From Elmis aenea (taxonomy: Eukaryota > Arthropoda > Insecta > Coleoptera > Elmidae): DNA of 64,000 bases. The number at the start of each line of letters is the position of its first letter. The stretch's first letter is position 1. Below are positions 57,785-64,000 of the stretch, piece by piece. Where the stretch lies: assembly GCA_947652605.1 (NCBI GenBank), contig OX393581.1:24918788-24982787 (forward strand). Direction: 5' to 3'. Under the pieces are notes generated by a model. The model was given only the letters and a program-made list of their open reading frames with translations, was not told the origin of the DNA and did not search any database. The position numbers and the translations under genes are program-made.

Positions 57785-59303
57785 TACAGGGTGGTGCTTT
57801 TTTCGATGCTCACCATTGCTATCTTCGAAACGGTAATAGATACAAGGTCGGTTAAATTAGAGAAAAGTTGCACATTTTTATGGCAATTAAGAATCTCAAA
57901 AGAAATCCTGGATATTTTGATTCGTTTCTGATTTATTACAGAAAAACTGAAAAATGTGATTTTAGAAAAATATTATTATCTTCCCTACCATTGACGCTTG
58001 TTCATTTAAACTTGGTAACTTTATGTTTTTGACCGTCCTGGGTTTGATGACGTCAACAGAAATTTTCTAAGCCTTCTAGATTTCAAGTTGCGATAGTCAA
58101 CTTTTTTATTTCTTATGGCCGCCATATTGGATTTTTACACTATCAGACAGACAAAAAAATTAGCTTTTCAGATTGGTAACCAACATACCTTTTTTCTTTC
58201 AAAAAACTTGTTGAAATTTGAAAATTTGTGTAAATAATTCATAAAATCGAGAATGTTCTGAAAAACAATTGAAATTATAATATAAATAAAAGTGACACAA
58301 CATTTTATAGGTCTAATAAAATAACGAAATGACAATAAATTTAAAACACCAGATGAATAATTATTTAAATTGTTTAAAGTGTGCACCGTTATGTATGATG
58401 TAGTGGTTAGTCCTCAAATTCATTTCGTCCACTGCCTTTAGGATAGTTTGTCTCGGAATAAAGTCGAAAGCATTTTTGATTATACAGCAAAGATATTCAA
58501 TATTTTCCGTTAAGGTTGCATAAACAAGATCAAAGTAAAAGTAATCTATAGGTGTTAAACATGGCGATCGCGGAGGCCAATGAACAGGACCAAACGTACC
58601 AAGTCATGAATTTTGAAAGCGTACATCTAAATTAACATCCTTTTACAATGCGGGCGTTGTGAGGACCAGCTCCTTCTTGCTGAAACTACTGATGATTTTG
58701 AATTGTTAATAATGGCAATTCGCCTAACATATCTTCTAAATGTGTTTCCAACAATCTTAATTTCGTTATCGTTAGACCAATAAAAAGTTCTGTAGCTTTT
58801 ATTTATATCATAGTTTCAATTGTTTTTCAGAGCATTCTCGATTTTATGAATTATTTACACAAATTTTCAAATTTCAACAAGTTTTTTGAAAGAAAAAAGG
58901 CATGTTGGTTACCAATCTGAAAAGCTAATTTTTTTGTCTGTCTGATGGTGTAAAAATCCAATATGGCGGCCATAAGAAATAAAAAAGTTGACTATCGCAA
59001 CTTGAAATCTAGCAGGCTTAGAAAATTTCTGTTGACGTCATCAAACCCAGGACGGTCAAAAACATAAATTTACCAATTTTAAATGAAATAGCGTCAATGG
59101 TAGGGAAGATAATAATATTTTTCTAAAATCACATTTTTCAGTTTTTTTGTAATAAATCAAAAACGAATCAAAATATCCAGCATTTCTTTTCAGATTCTTA
59201 ATCGCCATAAAAATGTGCATTTTTTTTCTAATTTAACCGACCTTGTATCTCTTACCGTTTCCAAGATAGCAATGGTGAGCATCGAAAAAAGCACCACCCT
59301 GTA
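57785..59303. mobile_element. Mariner-type element with transposase relic
   Basis: Starts TACAGGGTGGTGCTTTTTTC and ends with the inverse GCACCACCCTGTA, between TA dinucleotides (57783-57784 and 59304-59305). Arms of about 500 bp match inverted: ACCATTGCTATCTTCGAAAC, TAACCGACCTTGTATCTC, GACGTCATCAAACCCAGGAC-type and GGCCGCCATATTGGATTTTT words appear in both. Between the arms a minus-strand transposase relic is readable. Confidence 0.85.
58361..58735 (-). pseudogene. Mariner-type (IS630 superfamily) transposase C-terminal half, decayed
   Basis: The minus strand reads ELPLLTIQNHQ, a stop, FQQEGAGPHNARIVK (second catalytic block, Asp replaced by Glu), then GPVHWPPRSPCLTPIDYFY (third catalytic block), IPRQTILKAVDEMNLRTN and HNGAHFKQFK before a stop. 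These blocks match the FQQDGAPxH, WPPRSPDLTPxD and NGxHFEHL landmarks of insect mariner-type transposases. Point changes in the catalytic blocks and indels make it inactive. Confidence 0.85.
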
Positions 59304-59691
59304 TATACCTGATCTAGCTGGCCAAAGTTATTTTTGCTATTTAATGGATTCAAAACATGCTTATCTTTTAAGTCAAATATTAAAAATCATATTTTTAGTC
59401 AAAATAATTCGTTTTTACTAGCATGATATACAGGGTTCCCATTTTTTAACCGATTGTATGGGTAACCTTTTTATTATTAAAGATACAGAAACCTCTTAAT
59501 TAGCAAATTTGTGTGAAATTTAGAAATTAATCTGGTGCCATTTTAAAAATTGAGCCATGTCCTCAACTTACAGAATTATTTCTAAGAAACGGAAAACGGT
59601 AAATTTTTTAAATTTTAAATAGTTTCATAACTATATGAGCTACAGCGAAGGTAAAAATTTGATTTTATAAGACCTTAAATACGTTTATTTA

Positions 59692-59898
59692 ATTTTTTTG
59701 CTCGTTTGGGTGAACTTTTTTTTTTTTTTTTAGTATTTTCGATGCATCTGTTTCTAATCTCTGTGCAGCAGATATTAATTCGTCTGAATCTACAGTTTTG
59801 CGTAGCTTTTCTGTCTTAGTTCTTTTACTGCGCTCACCCGGCTCCTCAAATGTCTTCAATAAGGGCGCCCCAAACGCTTTTTTGTTTTGGTAGCTCAA
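59692..59898 (-). pseudogene. 69-codon frame of repetitive-element type
   Basis: The frame reads KKAFGAPLLKTFEEPGERSK, then TKTEKLRKTVDSDELISAAQ and a Lys-rich end. Frames with a GxPxKxFEExxxRSKRRKTExLR pattern are, from memory, common in multi-copy insect sequences, probably linked to transposons. No catalytic domain is present and only this segment remains, so function is not assigned. A mariner-type left end (ATACAGGGTTCCCATTTT) lies at 59428. Confidence 0.35.
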
Positions 59899-60207
59899 AT
59901 GTACTCCGAGTCAATCACATTTTTTTTCTTGTGGGCTGTCACTCATCTACATTTAATCTCTGATTTTATAGAGGAACATTTATGTTTTACTATTTTTTTC
60001 TGTTCATTTGAAAAACATGCACTACCTAATAGATCAGTTTTGGCTAACTTTAATTGTTTGCAGATATTTGTGATATTTTTATGTTCAATATTTCTGTTCT
60101 AGTTATTTTTTGTTTCCTGTGATGCTGAAAGGAAAAAGAACATTTTTATCAAAAATAAACCATGATCCATAAAAATGACATTTATGACTGGATGTATCTG
60201 ACCTAAT

Positions 60208-60280
60208 ACAAGTAAATACACGAGAATCCGCAGCAGCTTTTTTGATTTTTGTAAATCTAAAACCTTCCCTTTTATATTAA
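60208..60280. repeat. Left copy of a ~72-bp direct repeat flanking the TIL gene 2 segment
   Basis: ACAAGTAAATACACG, then ATCCGC, then TAAAACCTTCCCTTTTATAT. It matches 61322-61393 in the same orientation with about ten differences. Confidence 0.85.
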
Positions 60281-60319
60281 ATAGTGATGTTAATTAAAAA
60301 CATAGTACACATTTCAAAC

Positions 60320-60325
60320 TTTATT
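60320..60325 (-). terminator. Poly(A) signal AATAAA of TIL gene 2
   Basis: AATAAA immediately after the stop codon on the minus strand, as in copy 1. Confidence 0.6.
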
Positions 60326-60329
60326 TGAT

Positions 60330-60923
60330 TCATTGTTTGATACAATCGGCTTTATCAACGCAATCATTGTGTGCATTAAGGTAGTATCCTGCTTGACAAA
60401 CGCATCCAGGTTTGCAGTAACTTAAGTCACAAGGAATTACTCTTCCTGATAGTAGGGCTCCACAAGAATTCATTCCACAGTATCCCCGATTTCCGCATCT
60501 ATCATCCCACGTTGCATGACGCTTTAAAAGACACTTACTTCTCTCTAAAAAAATTTAAACTGGTAAAATATATATATGGGTATAAGTTCATTTAAAAAAT
60601 CACTTTAATAAAGAAGAATCTTTCCATGAAGAATATCTTGGCAAGAGTCTCGAAACTAGTCAACTTGTTTGTAAAAAGAATTATTATTAATGATAGGCGA
60701 TGTTATGACCAAAAGCAATATACAATAACCGCTTAAATAATTGAAACATTCATGAACGTTTGGAATGTTAATTCTTTGTAGTAAGTATAATGTACATACG
60801 AATAAAGTCTGCAACGAATCAAATAAACTATAAAATCTTACCAACAAAATTTGCGAAAAATGCAAACGCAAAGTTTACATTCAGAAGCAGAAATAGACCT
60901 GCACTTAACAGAACGAACTTCAT
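60330..60923 (-). CDS. Secreted TIL-domain (trypsin inhibitor-like) cysteine-rich protein, copy 2
   Basis: Two exons, 60923-60842 and 60544-60330, with the same splice sites and phase as copy 1, give 98 residues: signal peptide starting MKFVLLSAG and a ten-cysteine TIL domain. All cysteines, the splice sites and the frame are intact, so the gene looks functional. By eye exon 1 differs from copy 1 at one codon (I4V) and exon 2 at seven codons, six of them replacements: I to L after Cys1, V to L before Cys5, T-D to S-Y in the Cys5-Cys6 loop, V to A and D to H after Cys8. The loop predicted to bind protease therefore reads D-L-S-Y. Expression may differ since the copy lies among transposon arms. 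Confidence 0.9.
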
Positions 60924-60964
60924 GGCTCTTTCTTTAGTCAATCTACAAAAATAAGCTTTGTTCT

Positions 60965-60974
60965 GGTTTTTATA
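60965..60974 (-). promoter_or_regulatory. TATA box of TIL gene 2
   Basis: TATAAAAACC on the minus strand 42 bp upstream of the start codon, as in copy 1. A short difference just before the ATG (CTAAAGAAAGAGCC against CTACTACTACTAAAGAGCT) changes the leader. Confidence 0.65.
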
Positions 60975-61321
60975 TTGTAACAGTTAACTTAATTAAAACG
61001 AAAATGTAATAAATGTGGCTAATTAAAACGAAAATATAATTGTTTAATCTGAAATAGCTTATTGTTGCAAATAATTGGCAAACTGCATTTAACGCAATTA
61101 AGGTCTTGTTATGGAATTTTTAATCGGCACCATAAACTTTATTGTTTTATTAAACAATGGACTTGTTTTTTAAAATTGATTATTGTGTAATAAATGAAAC
61201 GAAAAACAAATGAAGGGAGATAAAAAGGAACATTTATTTTAAAACAAGCTAATAAAAAACTCGCCTGCAAAAAGACTCTTTTTTAATATACTTATGACTT
61301 TTTACCAAATTAAAAAAAAAT

Positions 61322-61393
61322 ACAAGTAAATACACGCGATCCGCGGTAGCTTTTTAAATTTTTCTAAATTTAAAACCTTCCCTTTTATATTAA
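61322..61393. repeat. Right copy of the ~72-bp direct repeat
   Basis: ACAAGTAAATACACG, ATCCGC and TAAAACCTTCCCTTTTATAT as in the left copy. No such sequence flanks TIL copy 1. Confidence 0.85.
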
Positions 61394-61629
61394 TGTAAAA
61401 AAAAAGCGCGACGCGCCCTGAAGTAAGTATAACAAAAACCTCCAGTTTCTTTAAAAATCGAAAAAAAAACGTAAATAATAATTTTTTTGGAATGAAAGTT
61501 TTGGTATTTTAAAATTACTTTAAGTTCATTAATATACCTTAAAAATATTCTTAATTGCCTACTTCGAAACAATCTATAATTTAACACTTTTTAACACTTC
61601 TTTGGATAATTCGGTTTAACTTTTAAAAG

Positions 61630-62450
61630 AATGACGTACGTTTTCGATGATCACCAATAATTGCACAATTCCAGTTTAAAATGAAGTACATGGGTATCTC
61701 GGAAACCGTTAGAAATACAAAATCGGTTAAATAGGGAAAAAGTTGCGCAATTACATGCGTAACAATAATCCAGTTTTACATTTTCAATAATTCATTCTGT
61801 TACGTAGTACCACGATTAAAACGAAAAATGTACATTTTCTTAAAACCTCCTTATTACCATTATTTGAAAAGATTTGTGCGCCAAATTTTCAGGATCGGAG
61901 AAGTAACTAATAAGGATTTTAAAAATATTCTAGGCCTACTATGTTTCGTGCGGTCATACCAAACTTTTGTTTTTCTTATGGGCGCCATATTGGATTTTAG
62001 CATTTTTCAAATCTCCATAACAAATGCTTTTCAACCATGTAAAGCATCCATATGTTTAACCTAGGGAGAATATGAAAATTTGCAAAATTAGAGTTTCACC
62101 ACAGTAGGCCTTGGTGTCATGATTAAACAATTGCAACGACTATTTTTGACAACCGTCAAATAATACATATTTTTCTGTAGAGCAAACAAAATAGTGATTT
62201 CCAAGTTTTCAATGGATCGTTTTTCAAATAAGCATAAATATGAAATGTTGGAGTGCTTTATTCTCTGTAGGAGAAATGCTATTATGATATTATGGCTGCA
62301 GAAATGTATTTCAATAAACCCGGAAAGACATCAGACATTATGTTTTCTGATGAACCATCGACAAAATTCCATTCTTCTCATCTGATCACCATTTTGCAAT
62401 CCTTGGCAGGGGTTACCAAACTGAAAAACTATTTTTTTTGTCTGTCTGAT
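61630..62450. mobile_element. Diverged mariner-type arm
   Basis: TTTTCGATGATCACC (61640), GGTATCTCGGAAACCGTTAG, ATCGGTTAAATAGGGAAAAA and GGCGCCATATTGGATTTT follow the order of the left arm of the 57785 element but with many differences. It may be the left arm belonging to the right arm that ends at 63063. Confidence 0.5.
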
Positions 62451-63063
62451 GGTGTAAAAATCCAATATAGCGGCCATAAGAAATAAAAAAGTTGACTATC
62501 GCAACTGGAAATCTAAAACAGTGTTTCTTAAACTTTTAAACACGCGAGAGTACGACCCATAGAGTAGGGGGTCTCTATCCCCGCAAGTTTTTTTTTTTAA
62601 ATGTCATTTTATTTTAAAGCTTTTTAAAACAGAAATTAAAACTTTTATTTTTTGTTTTTATTTTTCTTTGTATTTTTATCAAAACAGTTCCGTTTCGCGA
62701 CCCAATAAAAATTTAACGCGACCCAATTTTGGGTCGCGACCCATAGTTTAAGAAACGCTGATCTAGAATGCTAAGGAAATTTCTGTTGACGTCATCAAAC
62801 CCAGGATGGTGAAAAACATAAAGGTACCAAGTTTAATAAATTAAATAGCGTAAATGGTAGGGAAGATAATAATATTTTTCTAAAATCACATTTTTCAGTT
62901 TTTTTTTGTAATAAATCAAAAATGATACTATATATTTAGGATTTTTTTTTCAGGTTCTCAATCGCCATAAAAAAGTGCAACTTTTCTCTAATTTAACCGA
63001 CCTTGTATCTCTTACCGTTTTCAAGATAGCAATGGTGAGCATCGAAAAATGCGCCACCCTGTA
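62400..63063. mobile_element. Mariner-type right arm, split by a hAT MITE
   Basis: The same sequence as the right arm of the 57785-59303 element (GGTTACCAAxCTGAAAA, GTCTGTCTGATGGTGTAAAA, GTTGACTATCGCAACT, GACGTCATCAAACCCAGGA, AACCGACCTTGTATCTC), ending GCGCCACCCTGTA at 63063. The hAT MITE at 62519-62760 interrupts it in the middle. Confidence 0.85.
62519..62760. mobile_element. hAT-type MITE, 242 bp
   Basis: Starts CAGTGTTTCTTAAACTTTT and ends with the near inverse AGTTTAAGAAACGCTG. The 8-bp flanks are ATCTAAAA (62511-62518) and ATCTAGAA (62761-62768), one mismatch. Subterminal words GGGTCGCGACCC and GCGACCCAATAAAA recur. The uninterrupted mariner arm at 58980-59040 shows what the empty site looked like. 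Confidence 0.9.
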
Positions 63064-63080
63064 TACCCCACTGTGCGACG

Positions 63081-64000
63081 CCTAGCGTTGATTTATTTTA
63101 TTATGTACGATACCAAGTTAACTTTCTCTGTCGATTATAAAAGCTAATGTTGAAACTTTAGAGGCTAATGCTAATCAAATTAATACGGCACTTTGCTAAC
63201 TAATTAAAGTCATCGTTAACTACCGTTCGCGTTTTAGATATAGACGAGACGACTAGAAAACTGCACGTGGCAGGCAGGTGCTAAGGCACGCGCTAATGAT
63301 GTGGGAGCCAAGAACCTTTCAACCAATTTTGAATTGCGCTTTTTATTGAAATACAATAAGAGCAAGCTGCACTTATATATTTGTCAGACCATAACTATCA
63401 TACGTTTACCAATACATGAGTATTACTTTTGTAAAACTGTGATTTACGAAGATTTACTAAATACTGTTATGTATGTGAATACAAAAAACTTCAACAAAAA
63501 TTAATTATATTTAGTCGATTTGGATTAAATTAACATTAAAACATCGTTAGGTACCGTTTAATCAGCTGCATCATTCGAAATATACTTTTACGCAACAATG
63601 TTATGCGTAGCAGAAAAGCTGCATGTAAGTAGTTCCTTACTTTCCAATCATGTAGTGTTTTTTGATTTAAACATAAATATTTCTAGTAATAACAGACTCT
63701 AAAATATGTAAATAGAACTAGGGAACACATTACACGAATTCTTTGAACTAAAATTATTAGATAAATCCTCGATGTGTTGAAAGGTTTTGAAATATTCTAT
63801 CGATATATTAGAATACTTTCAACAATTATTATAACGATAAAACTTTGTGTTTGTCTCTTCGTTCTAAATTTATTGATAGTGGCTTTTGGTGCATTTTACT
63901 GAGTCATAAAATTGTCCCCATACTTGGATTAACTTCATATGTGAGGAAAAATTGGTATGCTTTTGAATAATTCCAGCTTCTTACAAAATTTTGCTGTACT
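63081..64000. other. AT-rich non-coding stretch, nothing recognised
   Basis: No supported gene, RNA or transposon end; the 67-codon frame at 63301 has no domain. Confidence 0.45.

Larger units (their letters stand above)
60289..61320. repeat. Segmental duplication, copy 2 (contains TIL gene 2)
   Basis: Same-orientation match to 49966-50991. It ends abruptly at both sides where the ~72-bp direct repeats begin, marking it as the inserted copy. Intron, promoter and 3' flank are all retained. Confidence 0.95.
57773..63075. mobile_element. 5.3 kb segment with Transib-like ends and CGACG duplications
   Basis: Both ends read CACAGTGGGG facing inward, followed by TATACAGGGTGG-type mariner arms, and both are flanked directly by CGACG (57768-57772 and 63076-63080). 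Transib transposons have termini starting CACARTG (the heptamer shared with RAG recombination signals) and 5-bp GC-rich duplications of CGNCG form, so the ends fit a non-autonomous Transib. The alternative is one mariner-type insertion at the TA centre of a palindromic target. No Transib transposase is seen. TIL gene 2 lies inside. Confidence 0.5.

Noticed and set aside
60330..60923. Strong claim of positive selection on the TIL pair
   Set aside because: Seven replacements to one synonymous change is not far from the neutral expectation for so few differences; only the position of the changes is notable.

Overview
This window looks like nuclear DNA from an insect, most likely a beetle or a relative. 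It is strongly AT-rich and almost entirely non-coding, and it is packed with decayed transposons of insect type (Jockey LINE, BEL/Pao, pogo, mariner-like, hAT, piggyBac). It carries an intronless achaete-scute family bHLH gene. The order-level call is inference; nothing in the sequence names a species.

Only three host genes can be supported. An asense-like proneural bHLH gene (37663-38778, minus) lies in a stretch of roughly 6 kb (34.8-40.8 kb) where I recognise no transposon. Two near-identical two-exon genes for small secreted trypsin-inhibitor-like (TIL) cysteine-rich proteins lie 10.3 kb apart on the minus strand (50007-50597 and 60330-60923). They are a recent ~1.03 kb segmental duplication that includes promoter, intron and 3' flank.

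The rest is layered mobile DNA. 1.8-4.1 kb: minus-strand LINE split by a hAT MITE with perfect target duplication. 5.4-6.2 kb: ~302-bp tandem repeat. 9.4-10.1 kb: CGATAT-rich hAT MITE and a palindromic tandem duplication. 11.1-13.2 kb: plus-strand LINE 3' end, then a minus-strand LINE ORF1. 13.6-18.9 kb: a four-element nest, in which a Jockey LINE contains pogo element A, and A contains both an intact pogo element B (616-aa transposase) and a Penelope-like palindrome. 23.2-26.0 kb: pogo relic and a BEL/Pao integrase-Gag chimera bracketed by inverted pogo-derived repeats. 27.2-34.8 kb: a decayed ~165-bp tandem array broken up by a pogo-type MITE and mariner-type foldbacks. 40.8-48.7 kb: more foldbacks, a hAT MITE, a pogo 3' exon relic and a piggyBac-type MITE. 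51.2-56.6 kb: a hAT pseudotransposon containing a mariner-type element that contains a piggyBac transposase pseudogene. 57.8-63.1 kb: a 5.3 kb segment with Transib-like ends (CACAGTG termini, CGACG duplications) enclosing mariner-type arms and the second TIL gene.

The most interesting points are the TIL gene copy inside nested inverted repeats, its amino-acid changes in the predicted reactive loop, and the intact pogo element whose transposase ends in a PHD-like finger. All coordinates of decayed elements are approximate unless a target-site duplication is quoted.
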